A program made the position numbers and the translations under genes. The notes below the pieces were generated by a model. It was not told the origin of the DNA, ran no database searches, and saw only the letters and a program-made list of their open reading frames with translations. From assembly GCF_041734645.1 (NCBI RefSeq), contig NZ_CP162010.1:310001-374000 (forward strand): a DNA stretch of 64,000 nucleotides. The letters are read 5' to 3'. Below are positions 25,238 to 34,763 of this stretch, piece after piece. The stretch is from Rodentibacter sp901420285. GTDB lineage: Bacteria > Pseudomonadota > Gammaproteobacteria > Enterobacterales > Pasteurellaceae. Numbering within the stretch: the first letter of the stretch is position 1; the number at the start of each line of letters is the position of its first letter.

Positions 25238-25621
25238 TTTTGTTTGAAAAGGGGAAAAAAAGTTGCCTTATCATACCCGATTATTTGCCCGATTCTAAAC
25301 AATTTCTTTTTTCTTGCTAAAAGAGAGCGGTTATAATTCGCGAGGTTTTGCGACGTTATGTTGTGCTTGCCCAACGCTGAAATAATGCCGGTTGGGTAAT
25401 ATTTGAGAGATTTCGGGCTTCACAAGGCGTGTTTGAAGTGTAAACAATGTTATTTCTGGACTTCCCAAATAGCACCGCATTGGAATGGCGTTCAATGCGG
25501 TGCTGTTGGCGAAGTGCTCGGATTTTTGCTAACGGTTAGATAAGTCAGTCAAACGATTCGGCAATCGTTTTGTGCATTTGCCGCAGCATAATGTCGATGT
25601 TTTTTAACAAAGGAAAAGAAA
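25238..25621. other. Long divergent gap between yejL and yejK
   Basis: This 384-base gap holds an isolated TATAAT (25332-25337, plus strand) without a well-spaced -35. It also has a hairpin TGCCCAAC (25368-25375) with GTTGGGTA (25391-25398), the inverted pair of the dispersed repeat at 25471-25504, and a small hairpin CGATT-CGGC-AATCG just before yejK. It may simply be a long yejK leader; a small RNA ending near 25505 is an alternative. No open frame of note. Confidence 0.4.
25471..25504. repeat. Inverted pair of the dispersed repeat (upstream of yejK)
   Basis: AGCACCGCATTGGAA faces TTCAATGCGGTGCT with core starts 22 bases apart. No T run follows (GTTGGC), so it is a hairpin rather than an obvious terminator. 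Confidence 0.8.
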
Positions 25622-26638
25622 ATGAGCATTACTGTAAATCAAATCGTGTTGCACCAATTAATTAAGCGAATCGATGGTGACGATAATAAAATGGAAAGCA
25701 TTTTACGTAACGAGTTACATCCGATCACGGCGGAGGTGGAACAAATGATGTTGCAGTTGCATCAAGGCTATCAAAATAAAGCCAAGGCTTTCGGTGTGTT
25801 TCAAGATAATTCGGTATTTGCGCAACAATTAAATCGTTTACTAGAACAAGAAACGGAATTTTTAGATTTCAGCCAATATTCGACAAGGCTTTTGGCGGAT
25901 GAATTAAGCAAATATAACTTTGCCGATAGTGGTACACTTGTGTTATGTCAATACAATTTCCTCGCCACCGATTATTTGTTTATCGCCTTGCTTGATAGCC
26001 GCCACAGTATGTGGGTGGACGAACACTTGGATATTCGTCGCACAGAATATCTTGATATTACGCAATTTGATATCGCCGCACGGGTGAATTTGACCGATTT
26101 GCAAATAAACGCCAAGTCTAATCGTTATCTGACCTTTATTAAAGGGCGCGTAGGGCGCAAAATCAGCGATTTCTTTATGGATTTTTTGGGGGCGGAAGAA
26201 GGATTGAATCCGCAACTGCAAAACCAATGTTTATTGCAGGCCGTGAGCGATTATTGTGAGCAAGGAGAGTTGAATAAAGAGCAAGCTCAAGCAGTAAAAA
26301 AACAAGTGTTTGAATATTGCAAAGGGCAGATTGCCGGCGGTGAAGATATCGCCTTGGCTGAACTTTCTGACAGCTTGCCGACTCTAAACGAGCGGTCTTT
26401 TGTCGCCTTTGCGGAAGAACAAAATTACGGTTTAGAAGAACACATTCCTCCACTGCGTTCGGCGTTAAAATCACTCACTAAATTTTCCGGTTCAGGTAAA
26501 GGCATTAGCCTAACTTTTGATGCGGAATTGCTTAATACGCGCGTTCGCTGGGATCCGATGACGGATACGTTAAGTATTAATGGTTTACCGCCTAACTTAA
26601 AAGACCAACTGGAAAAGGCTTTAAAAGCCGAGAATTAG
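25622..26638 (+). CDS. yejK: Nucleoid-associated protein YejK
   Basis: Nucleoid-associated protein of the NdpA/YejK family, 338 residues. In E. coli it associates with the nucleoid and interacts with DNA gyrase/topoisomerase IV. The N-terminus MSITVNQIVLHQLIK and the ADYLFIALLDSR-like segment are conserved. A good ribosome site (AAGGAAAAG) precedes ATG. It is transcribed divergently from yejL-yejM, and bamE follows 62 bases later, possibly from the same transcript. Confidence 0.9.
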   Translation: MSITVNQIVLHQLIKRIDGDDNKMESILRNELHPITAEVEQMMLQLHQGYQNKAKAFGVFQDNSVFAQQLNRLLEQETEFLDFSQYSTRLLADELSKYNFADSGTLVLCQYNFLATDYLFIALLDSRHSMWVDEHLDIRRTEYLDITQFDIAARVNLTDLQINAKSNRYLTFIKGRVGRKISDFFMDFLGAEEGLNPQLQNQCLLQAVSDYCEQGELNKEQAQAVKKQVFEYCKGQIAGGEDIALAELSDSLPTLNERSFVAFAEEQNYGLEEHIPPLRSALKSLTKFSGSGKGISLTFDAELLNTRVRWDPMTDTLSINGLPPNLKDQLEKALKAEN

Positions 26639-26700
26639 TTTGGCAATATTTTTAAGTTTGGGTATTATTTCACAAAATTTTGCAAGGATAGGTAAAGAAA

Positions 26701-27111
26701 ATGCAATTTAAAATTCTTTTGGGCGTCGCTGTATTGGCATTAAGCCTTTCAGCTTGTTCTACGGTTGAAAAAGTGGTTTATCGCATTGACGTGCCACAAG
26801 GCAACTATTTGGAAGCCACCAATGTGGCGCAAGTCAAACAAGGTATGACTGCACAACAAGTACAATATTTGCTTGGTACGCCGGTTTTAATTGACCCTTA
26901 TAGCAATTTGACTTGGTATTATGTGTTCTTGCAACAGCGAGCCTATCAAGCACCTGACCAACATACTTTTACCGTAAAATTTGACCAAAGCGGTGTTGTA
27001 ACGGAAACACATTTGGATAAACCGTTGCCGGAAGTGGCATCGCAAAGTGAGAATAACACCATTATCGAACGTAACGGCGAGGGTAATAAGAAATCTTGGT
27101 GGACGTTCTAG
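26701..27111 (+). CDS. bamE: Outer-membrane assembly lipoprotein BamE (SmpA)
   Basis: Small lipoprotein of the BAM complex for outer-membrane protein insertion, 136 residues. A signal peptide ends in the lipobox LSAC (Cys at about 19). The conserved core is QVKQGMTAQQVQYLLGTP followed by WYYVF. The C-terminal Asn/Glu-rich tail is variable in the family. A terminator follows. Confidence 0.92.
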   Translation: MQFKILLGVAVLALSLSACSTVEKVVYRIDVPQGNYLEATNVAQVKQGMTAQQVQYLLGTPVLIDPYSNLTWYYVFLQQRAYQAPDQHTFTVKFDQSGVVTETHLDKPLPEVASQSENNTIIERNGEGNKKSWWTF

Positions 27112-27183
27112 TAATTCTTGGGTTTGTCTGTAATGTAGGTGTTCCGTTTAATTGGTATTAAACATTATAGATAGAGAGTAGAT

Positions 27184-27222
27184 AAAAGAGTTGAGCGTAT
27201 TTTTCGATCAACTCTTTTTATT
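27184..27222. terminator. Terminator between bamE and yhcH
   Basis: AAAAGAGTTGA (27184-27194) pairs with TCAACTCTTTT (27208-27218), with T residues on the plus side. It may also serve the convergent yhcH. Confidence 0.75.
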
Positions 27223-27234
27223 TATTTTGAGAAA

Positions 27235-27705
27235 TTAGATTAATTTAACCGGGATTTTTACTACTAGTTTTTTTATCTTTTCCGCTTTTTCGCCTGTAAT
27301 GCAGCAAGGTTTATGTGGTTCGTACGGATAGAATACGGCGAACATTTTCGGCACTAAGGTGATGGTGAATTTGTTTTCGATATTTGCCGTGGTGAGCTGA
27401 TAATCATCGGCTTGGTTATAGTTTTCGTATTTGGCGAGGTTCGGATAAGTTGCGCCTACTTCAATATTTTCTGCACCGCGAATCAATACTTGCAAGTCTA
27501 AATAGTTATGGTGCAATTCCGCTTTTTTAGTGCTTGGTTCGGCAGTTTCCGGTTCCATTACGTTCATGTAAATTTGATCGTTAATATCATGGCGACCATT
27601 TTCCAATGCATTTAAATCTAATGTATTCAAATAATCACAAATTTCCGCGATTACTTTCGGTAAACCCACTTTAAAGTTTGGATTGGTAAGGCTGCTGATG
27701 ATCAT
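27235..27705 (-). CDS. YhcH/YjgK/YiaL family protein (EbgC-like cupin)
   Basis: Cupin-fold protein of 156 residues from the family that includes E. coli YhcH (NanQ), implicated as a sialic-acid anomerase, and YiaL. Family motifs include ELHHNYLDLQVLIRGAE and FAVFYPYEPHKPC, with candidate metal-binding His and Glu. A perfect ribosome site (AAGGAGAG) precedes ATG. No nan genes are adjacent, so a sialic-acid role is only a family-level suggestion. Confidence 0.82.
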   Translation of the reverse strand: MIISSLTNPNFKVGLPKVIAEICDYLNTLDLNALENGRHDINDQIYMNVMEPETAEPSTKKAELHHNYLDLQVLIRGAENIEVGATYPNLAKYENYNQADDYQLTTANIENKFTITLVPKMFAVFYPYEPHKPCCITGEKAEKIKKLVVKIPVKLI

Positions 27706-27774
27706 ATTCTCTCCTTGTATGAATATGTGAATAAAAGTTGTCCCATGATAGCAAGTTGACCATACGAAATAAAG

Positions 27775-27804
27775 TTACCAATCACCTCAAAACATCTGTA
27801 TAAT
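27775..27804 (+). promoter_or_regulatory. Probable pnp promoter
   Basis: TTACCA (27775-27780) and TATAAT (27799-27804), 18 bases apart, precede the structured leader. Confidence 0.5.
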
Positions 27805-27810
27805 ACGCGA

Positions 27811-27910
27811 GCTTTATTTTCTGTGTTAGCGTGCGGCTATCAAAAGAGATTTTAAACGGTGGAATTTGGCGATAGATTTTTTTTGCTAGTCGCAATCTGA
27901 AAAATAAAGC
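27811..27910 (+). promoter_or_regulatory. pnp leader with a long double-stranded stem
   Basis: GCTTTATTTTC (27811-27821) can pair with GAAAAATAAAGC (27899-27910). Inside it TGCGGCTA (27832-27839) pairs with TAGTCGCA (27887-27894). This recalls the RNase III-cut stem in the E. coli pnp leader through which PNPase autoregulates. Structure read by eye, function by analogy. Confidence 0.6.
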
Positions 27911-27942
27911 ATTATTTTTAATGTAATTTAAAGGAAAACATT

Positions 27943-30072
27943 GTGAATCCAATTGTTAAACAATTTAAATATGGTCAACATACTGTCACCTTAGAAACTG
28001 GCGCCATTGCCCGTCAGGCGACGGCTGCTGTGATGGCAAGCATGGACGATACCACCGTATTCGTCACTGTAGTGGCCAAAAAAGACGTGAAAGAAGGTCA
28101 AGATTTCTTTCCGTTAACCGTAAATTATCAAGAACGTACTTATGCCGCCGGCCGTATTCCAGGCGGTTTCTTCAAACGTGAAGGTCGTCCATCTGAGGGC
28201 GAAACCTTAATTGCCCGTTTAATCGATCGTCCGATTCGTCCGTTATTCCCGGAAGGTTTCTTCAATGAAATTCAAGTAGTTGCCACCGTTGTTTCAGTAA
28301 ACCCGCAAATTAGCCCGGATTTAGTGGCGATGATTGGTGCATCTGCAGCGCTTTCATTGTCCGGCGTGCCGTTTAACGGTCCGATCGGGGCTGCACGTGT
28401 AGGATTCATTAACGGTCAATTCGTGTTAAATCCGACCATGAATGAACAAAAACAAAGCCGTTTGGATTTAGTGGTGGCGGGAACCGACAAAGCCGTGTTG
28501 ATGGTTGAATCTGAAGCGGATATTTTAACCGAAGAACAAATGTTATCTGCGGTCGTATTCGGTCATCAACAGCAACAAGTGGTGATTGAGGCGATTAAAG
28601 AATTGGTTGCCGAAGCCGGTAAGCCACGTTGGAATTGGGTCGCACCGGAGCCAAATACCGATTTAATCAACAAAGTGAAAGCAATTGCCGAAGCGCGCTT
28701 AGGCGATGCATATCGTATCACTGAGAAACAAACCCGTTATGAGCAAATCGATGCGATTAAAGCGGATGTGATTGCACAAATCACCGCTGAAGATGAAGAG
28801 GTCAGTGAAGGTAAAATTGTAGATATTTTCACCGCTCTTGAAAGCCAAATCGTGCGCGGTCGTATTATCGCGGGCGAACCTCGTATTGACGGACGTACCG
28901 TTGATACTGTTCGTGCATTGGATATTTGCACCGGCGTGTTACCGCGTACTCATGGTTCTGCCATCTTCACCCGTGGCGAAACTCAAGCCCTAGCAGTTGC
29001 TACCTTAGGTACCGAACGCGATGCGCAAATCATTGATGAATTAACCGGTGAGCGCCAAGATCACTTTTTGTTCCACTATAATTTCCCTCCGTATTCCGTG
29101 GGTGAAACCGGTATGATCGGTTCACCGAAACGTCGTGAAATTGGTCATGGTCGTTTGGCGAAACGTGGCGTGGCAGCAGTGATGCCAACCTTAGCCGAAT
29201 TCCCATATGTGGTACGTGTGGTGTCTGAAATCACTGAATCTAACGGTTCTTCTTCTATGGCTTCTGTGTGTGGTGCATCCCTTGCGTTAATGGACGCCGG
29301 CGTGCCGATTAAAGCGGCGGTTGCTGGTATTGCGATGGGGTTGGTGAAAGAAGATGATAAATTCGTCGTGCTTTCCGATATCCTTGGAGATGAAGATCAC
29401 TTAGGCGATATGGACTTTAAAGTAGCCGGTACTCGTGAAGGTGTCACAGCACTTCAAATGGACATCAAAATCGAAGGTATTACCGCAGAAATCATGCAAA
29501 TCGCATTAAATCAAGCGAAAAGCGCCCGTATGCACATTCTTGGCGTGATGGAACAAGCTATTCCGGCGCCGCGTGCGGATATTTCTGATTTCGCCCCGCG
29601 TATTTACACCATGAAGATCGATCCAAAGAAAATCAAAGATGTGATCGGTAAAGGTGGTGCTGTGATTCGTGCGTTGACTGAAGAAACTGGTACGTCCATT
29701 GATATTGATGACGACGGTACAGTAAAAATCGCTGCCGTAGATAAAAACGCAGTACAAGATGTGATGGCGCGTATCGAAGACATCACCGCCGAAGTGGAAG
29801 CCGGTGCGGTTTACAAAGGCAAAGTGACCCGCTTAGCAGATTTCGGTGCATTTGTGGCTATCGTGGGTAATAAAGAGGGCTTGGTTCACATTTCGCAAAT
29901 TGCCGAAGAACGTGTGGAAAAAGTCAGTGATTACCTGCAAGTAGGGCAAGAAGTGATGGTGAAAGTAGTAGAAATCGATCGTCAAGGTCGTATCCGTTTA
30001 ACCATGAAAGATCTTGCGCCTAAACAGGAAGCAGAAAGCAACCAAGAAGAACTTGCCGAAGAGCAAGAATAA
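27943..30072 (+). CDS. pnp: Polyribonucleotide nucleotidyltransferase (PNPase)
   Basis: Phosphorolytic 3'-5' exoribonuclease and degradosome component, 709 residues. Two RNase PH-like domains (about 1-220 and 310-550) flank an all-helical linker. A KH domain (KIKDVIGKGGAVIRAL) and an S1 domain (YKGKVTRLADFGAFVAIVG) complete the family architecture. The start is GTG with an AAAGGAAAA ribosome site. The rpsO gene, upstream of pnp in E. coli, is not present here. The gene is followed by a 14-bp terminator hairpin and nlpI. Confidence 0.96.
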   Translation: MNPIVKQFKYGQHTVTLETGAIARQATAAVMASMDDTTVFVTVVAKKDVKEGQDFFPLTVNYQERTYAAGRIPGGFFKREGRPSEGETLIARLIDRPIRPLFPEGFFNEIQVVATVVSVNPQISPDLVAMIGASAALSLSGVPFNGPIGAARVGFINGQFVLNPTMNEQKQSRLDLVVAGTDKAVLMVESEADILTEEQMLSAVVFGHQQQQVVIEAIKELVAEAGKPRWNWVAPEPNTDLINKVKAIAEARLGDAYRITEKQTRYEQIDAIKADVIAQITAEDEEVSEGKIVDIFTALESQIVRGRIIAGEPRIDGRTVDTVRALDICTGVLPRTHGSAIFTRGETQALAVATLGTERDAQIIDELTGERQDHFLFHYNFPPYSVGETGMIGSPKRREIGHGRLAKRGVAAVMPTLAEFPYVVRVVSEITESNGSSSMASVCGASLALMDAGVPIKAAVAGIAMGLVKEDDKFVVLSDILGDEDHLGDMDFKVAGTREGVTALQMDIKIEGITAEIMQIALNQAKSARMHILGVMEQAIPAPRADISDFAPRIYTMKIDPKKIKDVIGKGGAVIRALTEETGTSIDIDDDGTVKIAAVDKNAVQDVMARIEDITAEVEAGAVYKGKVTRLADFGAFVAIVGNKEGLVHISQIAEERVEKVSDYLQVGQEVMVKVVEIDRQGRIRLTMKDLAPKQEAESNQEELAEEQE

Positions 30073-30088
30073 TCTTGGTTAACCCAAT

Positions 30089-30126
30089 CAAAACTTGGTG
30101 GCATTGCCATCAAGTTTTGTTATTTT
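30089..30126 (+). terminator. Hairpin terminator between pnp and nlpI
   Basis: A 14-bp stem (30089-30102 with 30106-30119, one G-T pair, three-base loop) is followed by TTATTTT. It may reduce but not abolish readthrough into nlpI. Confidence 0.8.
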
Positions 30127-30157
30127 CCAACTCACTATTCGTACAAAAAGAAAGCAG

Positions 30158-31102
30158 ATGCTGTGTTTTCGATTATTTCGTCGTTTTATAGCCTATTTAT
30201 TTAGCCTATGTGCGGTGTTGTTCCTTATCGGCTGTGTCCGATCCGAGGGTGCTTTTGTATCTAACAATCGAATTGTACTTGCTGAACAAAATCCGAATAC
30301 GCACTTTGAACAAGAAGTGATGATTGTACGTATTAGCCAAGTACTTTTAGTTGGAAAAATGAGTAACGAAGAACGCGCTGCCATGCATTTCGAGCGCGGT
30401 GTATTATACGATTCTCTTGGATTATGGGGACTCGCTCGTTACGACTTTACGCAAGCCCTTGCATTGCAGCCGAAAATGGCTTCTGTGTATAACTATTTGG
30501 GGCTTTACTTATTGCTTGAAGAAGATTACGACGGCGCACTGGAGACGTTCAATGCGGCGCTGGAATTGGATCCGAGTTATGACTATACCCACCTTAATCG
30601 TGGTTTAAATTTTTATTATGTAGGGCGCTATAATCTTGCCGAGCAGGATTTCTTACAGTTCTACCAAGCCGATACCAAAGATCCTTATCGTGTCTTATGG
30701 CTATATTTGAACGAACAAAAATTAAAACCACAAGAAGCCCGCGCAAATCTTGTCGAACGAGCAAAAGGGCTATCAAAGGACTTCTGGGGAACAAATATCG
30801 TTCAATACTACTTAGGACGCATTTCTGTGGAAGAATTGCAGCGGCGCGCAGCCGATTTTGCGGAAAACGCACAACAATACGCAGAAATTTTGACAGAAAC
30901 CTATTTTTATCTAGCAAAACAAAAACTCAATGCGGTGCTGGTGGACGAGGCGGCGACCTTGTTCAAACTGGCCATGGCGAATCAGGTTTATAACTTTGTT
31001 GAGTATCGTTTTGCCTCCTTTGAGCTGATGAAATTAAAACCGGCTCAAGCGGAAGACGAAAAAGAAGTGAAAAGTGCGGCAACTAAAGCCGCGGCATTTT
31101 AA
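30158..31102 (+). CDS. nlpI: Lipoprotein NlpI
   Basis: Outer-membrane TPR lipoprotein that in E. coli works with the protease Prc to control the endopeptidase MepS. I start at ATG 30158, giving 314 residues and a signal peptide ending in LIGC; the open frame 21 codons further upstream runs through the pnp terminator. TPR repeats are seen at about residues 70-175 (RGVLYDSLGLWGLARYDF, YNYLGLYLLLEEDYDGAL, HLNRGLNFYYVGRYNLA). Contains a dispersed repeat core at 30929-30938 and a one-mismatch copy near 30551. Confidence 0.92.
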   Translation: MLCFRLFRRFIAYLFSLCAVLFLIGCVRSEGAFVSNNRIVLAEQNPNTHFEQEVMIVRISQVLLVGKMSNEERAAMHFERGVLYDSLGLWGLARYDFTQALALQPKMASVYNYLGLYLLLEEDYDGALETFNAALELDPSYDYTHLNRGLNFYYVGRYNLAEQDFLQFYQADTKDPYRVLWLYLNEQKLKPQEARANLVERAKGLSKDFWGTNIVQYYLGRISVEELQRRAADFAENAQQYAEILTETYFYLAKQKLNAVLVDEAATLFKLAMANQVYNFVEYRFASFELMKLKPAQAEDEKEVKSAATKAAAF

Positions 31103-31288
31103 CAGCCGACCACCTTTTTACGATTCTCCGATTTCTTCGCTCGCCCTTCGGGATTGTTGGTAAAGCCAACACTTAAAGTGCCTTCGCATTTTCTCCCTCG
31201 GAAACGGGAAAGGTTAGATATCAGGAATACAATCAACAAATAAACCCGAAAGCCCCTTGAGCTTTCCTCATTTTATTCGAGAATTTTA
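31103..31288 (+). other. Structured deaD leader region
   Basis: The 186-base gap has several small hairpins, including TGTTGG-TAAAG-CCAACA (31155-31171) and GAAAGC-CCCTTGA-GCTTTC (31248-31266), the latter shortly before the deaD start. In E. coli deaD has a long 5' leader; control by these hairpins here is speculation. Confidence 0.4.
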
Positions 31289-33112
31289 ATGACAGACAAA
31301 ATCACTTTTAATGACTTAGGTTTGCCTGAGTTTATCTTAAAAGCCGTTTCAGACTTAGGTTTTGAAACGCCCTCTCCGATTCAACAAGAATGTATTCCGC
31401 ATTTACTTAACGGCAATGACGTTTTGGGTATGGCGCAAACCGGTAGCGGTAAAACGGCGGCATTCGCTCTTCCATTGCTTGCGCAAATTAACTCGGAAGA
31501 AAAACATCCGCAAATGTTGGTGATGGCCCCGACGCGCGAGCTTGCCATTCAAGTGGCGGATGCGTGCGAACAATTTGTTAAACACGCTCGCGGCATCCGC
31601 ATTGTGACCTTGTACGGCGGGCAACGTTACGATATCCAACTGCGCGCTCTAAAACAAGGTGCTCAAGTGGTGGTAGGTACGCCCGGACGTATTCTCGATC
31701 ACATTCGCCGCGGTACGTTAAATCTTGCTGAATTACGTTTCATCGTGTTAGATGAAGCGGACGAAATGTTGCGTATGGGCTTTATTGATGACGTGGAAAC
31801 CGTAATGGCAGAATTGCCGGAACATCATCAAACCGCGTTGTTCTCAGCAACTATGCCGGAGCCGATTCGTCGTATTACCAAACGCTTTATGAACGATCCG
31901 AAAGAAGTGAAGATCAAAGTGAATAACGACAACGCCCCGGATATTGAGCAAAGCTGTTGGTACGTGCATGGTGTGCGTAAAAACGAAGCCTTGTTACGTT
32001 TCTTAGAAGTGGAAGATTTTGACGCCGCGATTATTTTTGCCCGCACCAAAACCGCCACGTTAGATATTACCGAACTGCTTGAAAAAAGCGGTTTCCGCTC
32101 CGCCGCATTGAACGGCGATATGACCCAACAATTGCGTGAACAAACGCTTGATCGTTTGCGTAACGGCAGTTTGGATATCGTGGTGGCGACGGATGTAGCC
32201 GCACGCGGTATCGACATTGAGCGTATCAGTCTTGTGGTGAATTACGACATTCCGTTGGATGCAGAGTCCTATGTGCACCGCATTGGTCGTACCGGTCGTG
32301 CAGGGCGTTCAGGTCGCGCCTTATTGTTTGTCGAACCGCGTGAACGTCGTTTACTTCGTAACATTGAACATTTAATGAAAAAAGGTATTAATGAAGTGGA
32401 ATTGCCGAATCATTTAGTGTTACAAGAATGCCGTCGCAAAAAATTCGTGGCGAAAATTACCAAACAGCTTGAACACCACGATTTGGAACAATATCGCAGT
32501 TTATTGGAAGATTTGTTTACCGCCGATCAAGATCAGGAAGATATCGCCGCAGCCATGTTGATGTTGTTGCAAGGCAAGCAAAAATTGATTCTTCCACCGG
32601 ATCCGCCGATGGATAAACGTCGTCGCGATCGCAATGAGCGCAGTGAAAATCCGCGTTCGGCGGAACGTCGGGGGGAACGCAAAGGCTACGGTAATCCGCA
32701 GCCGATGGATCTATATCGCATTGAAGTGGGACGCGGCGACGGCGTGGAAGTACGTCATATCGTGGGCGCTATCGCTAACGAAGGAGACATTAACAGCCGC
32801 TATATTGGCCATATCAAACTTTACGATGATTATTCTACTGTCGAATTGCCGCAAGGCATGCCGAAAGAATTGTTGCAACAATTTGCTAAAACCCGCGTGT
32901 TGAATAAGCAAATGCAAATGTCTTTTTTAGGCGAAGCAAAATCCGACGGTGCTCGAGGTGGCGATGACTTCAGAGGTAAACGTCGTGGAGGTCGCAGTGT
33001 TGAGCGTGGCGATTTCGGAGATCGTGGACGCAATGAACGAGGTGGTCGTAAATTTAATGAGAAAAATAGTCGCACTTTCGGCGAGCGTTCTTATAGAGAG
33101 CGCCGCGGTTAA
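31289..33112 (+). CDS. deaD: ATP-dependent RNA helicase DeaD (CsdA)
   Basis: Cold-shock DEAD-box helicase involved in ribosome assembly and mRNA decay, 607 residues. It shows the Q motif region, motif I AQTGSGKTAAF, DEAD, SAT (FSATMPEP) and VI HRIGRTGRAGR. A DbpA-type RNA-binding domain (YRIEVGRGDGVEVRHIVGAI) follows at about 480-550. The tail of about 60 residues is rich in Arg and Gly (RGG-like). It lies after nlpI, as in E. coli and Haemophilus. Confidence 0.95.
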   Translation: MTDKITFNDLGLPEFILKAVSDLGFETPSPIQQECIPHLLNGNDVLGMAQTGSGKTAAFALPLLAQINSEEKHPQMLVMAPTRELAIQVADACEQFVKHARGIRIVTLYGGQRYDIQLRALKQGAQVVVGTPGRILDHIRRGTLNLAELRFIVLDEADEMLRMGFIDDVETVMAELPEHHQTALFSATMPEPIRRITKRFMNDPKEVKIKVNNDNAPDIEQSCWYVHGVRKNEALLRFLEVEDFDAAIIFARTKTATLDITELLEKSGFRSAALNGDMTQQLREQTLDRLRNGSLDIVVATDVAARGIDIERISLVVNYDIPLDAESYVHRIGRTGRAGRSGRALLFVEPRERRLLRNIEHLMKKGINEVELPNHLVLQECRRKKFVAKITKQLEHHDLEQYRSLLEDLFTADQDQEDIAAAMLMLLQGKQKLILPPDPPMDKRRRDRNERSENPRSAERRGERKGYGNPQPMDLYRIEVGRGDGVEVRHIVGAIANEGDINSRYIGHIKLYDDYSTVELPQGMPKELLQQFAKTRVLNKQMQMSFLGEAKSDGARGGDDFRGKRRGGRSVERGDFGDRGRNERGGRKFNEKNSRTFGERSYRERRG

Positions 33113-33141
33113 TAAGAGCGCCTTAGTTAATTAATCATTGC

Positions 33142-33169
33142 AGCCCCTTGAATCGAAAGGGGCTTTTTA
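33142..33169 (+). terminator. deaD terminator
   Basis: AGCCCCTT-GAATCGA-AAGGGGCT followed by TTTTAT. Confidence 0.9.
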
Positions 33170-33227
33170 TTGTCTATAAATCAAATTCTCGCTAAAATCC
33201 ACCGGCTTTTACAAAAGGGCTACATAT

Positions 33228-34670
33228 TTGAAAGGTTTATTTTTACGTATTATCGTCTCATTTATACTGTTGCTTTGGGCGATTGATATGATATTTCCGT
33301 GGCAAAAAATTATACGCTCCGAAGAAAATCGTTATCAGACGGTTCAATCGCGCGGTACGCTAGTGGTTGGCACAATCAATAACCCACTCTATTATTTTGT
33401 CGGATCGGAGGGAGAATCCGGTTTGGAATACGAGTTGGCAAAAAGCTTTGCGGATTATTTAGGGGTGAAGTTAGAAATTGCAGTATTTGACAATCCCAAT
33501 GCGGTGCTCGGCGCGCTTGAGAATAATCGGATAGACTTGGCAGCGGCAAGTTTATTATTCTACTCTAAACGTGCGGAGCAATTCCAAATCGGTCCGTCTT
33601 ATACTTCAGCTTCATGGCAATTGGTTTACCGTAAAGGGGAAAATCGTCCGAAAGATTTAGGCCAAGTACAACAAGAGATTGTGATTGCTGAAGGATCGGA
33701 ATTAGACGAACTATTGGCGCAATCGCAGAAAAAATTTCCGAAGCTGCGATGGAAAAGTAACAAGCAGTTAACGCAAGAAGAGTTATTGATTCAAGTTGCG
33801 GAAGGCTACATTCCTTACACGATCGCTAATTCCATTGATGTGGCGATGGCTCAGCAAATTCGTCCTGACCTTGCAATCGCCTTTGATTTAACAGACGAAG
33901 CCGGCGTACATTGGTATCTTGCCGATAATTCTTACAACGAGCTGCAGGCTAGTTTACTCGACTTTATGAGCACCGCATTGGACAGCGGTTTAATTGATCG
34001 TATTGAAGAGAAATATTTTCGGCATATTGCGCAGTTTGATTACGTGGATAGTCGCGCTTATTTAGATGCCGTTGAAAACATTTTGCCGCAATATCAACCG
34101 CTTTTTGAAAAATACAAGGGCGAGTTGGATTGGCGTTTGTTGGCGGCGGTGGCTTATCAAGAATCTCATTGGAACCCTGATGCTACCTCACCTACCGGGG
34201 TACGTGGCATGATGATGCTCACCAAAGATACGGCAGAGCGGATGAAAATCGATGATCGAACCGATCCTGAGCAAAGTATTAAAGCCGGTTCAGATTATCT
34301 TCATTGGTTGATTGCACAGATGCCGGATAGTATTCCGCAAGAAGACCGAATTTGGTATGCGCTCACCGCTTATAATATGGGGCTAGGGCATGTAGTGGAT
34401 CTACGTCGTTTAACAAAAAAACTAGGCGCCAACCCGGATAATTGGTTAGATGTAAAGAATAACTTGCCGTTACTGTCGGAAAAACGCCATTATAATGGAC
34501 TAAAATATGGCTATGCTCGAGGTTATGAGGCATATCAATACGTAGAAAATATCCGCCGATATATGAATAGCATTGTGAATTATCATCGCGTTAAGGAAAA
34601 TCAGAACCGCTTTGAGCAAGGTAAAGATGCTTCACGCGATAATCAAGATGCGGTTAAAAACACGGAATAG
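33228..34670 (+). CDS. mltF: Membrane-bound lytic murein transglycosylase F
   Basis: Cleaves glycan strands to 1,6-anhydro products at the outer membrane, 480 residues. A signal-like N-terminus (1-25) precedes a family 3 solute-binding-like regulatory domain (about 40-265). A catalytic SLT domain follows at about 295-440, with the catalytic Glu in AVAYQESHWNP and the motif SPTGVRGMMMLT. The start appears to be TTG at 33228 with AAAGGG upstream; the next ATG would cut the signal segment. There are two dispersed repeat cores inside (33498, 33970). The short charged C-terminal tail is probably disordered. Confidence 0.92.
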   Translation: MKGLFLRIIVSFILLLWAIDMIFPWQKIIRSEENRYQTVQSRGTLVVGTINNPLYYFVGSEGESGLEYELAKSFADYLGVKLEIAVFDNPNAVLGALENNRIDLAAASLLFYSKRAEQFQIGPSYTSASWQLVYRKGENRPKDLGQVQQEIVIAEGSELDELLAQSQKKFPKLRWKSNKQLTQEELLIQVAEGYIPYTIANSIDVAMAQQIRPDLAIAFDLTDEAGVHWYLADNSYNELQASLLDFMSTALDSGLIDRIEEKYFRHIAQFDYVDSRAYLDAVENILPQYQPLFEKYKGELDWRLLAAVAYQESHWNPDATSPTGVRGMMMLTKDTAERMKIDDRTDPEQSIKAGSDYLHWLIAQMPDSIPQEDRIWYALTAYNMGLGHVVDLRRLTKKLGANPDNWLDVKNNLPLLSEKRHYNGLKYGYARGYEAYQYVENIRRYMNSIVNYHRVKENQNRFEQGKDASRDNQDAVKNTE

Positions 34671-34715
34671 AAAGGAAAGATAGACCTGCCGGAGCCCAGT
34701 AGAAAAATAACAAAT

Positions 34716-34753
34716 AAAAAGGCTTATTAATGTTTTTAATAAGCCTTTTTTTC
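34716..34753. terminator. Terminator between mltF and the convergent small gene
   Basis: AAAAAGGCTTATTAA pairs with TTAATAAGCCTTTTT, followed by more T. The A and T flanks make it usable from both directions. Confidence 0.9.
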
Positions 34754-34763
34754 GTAATCTTGC

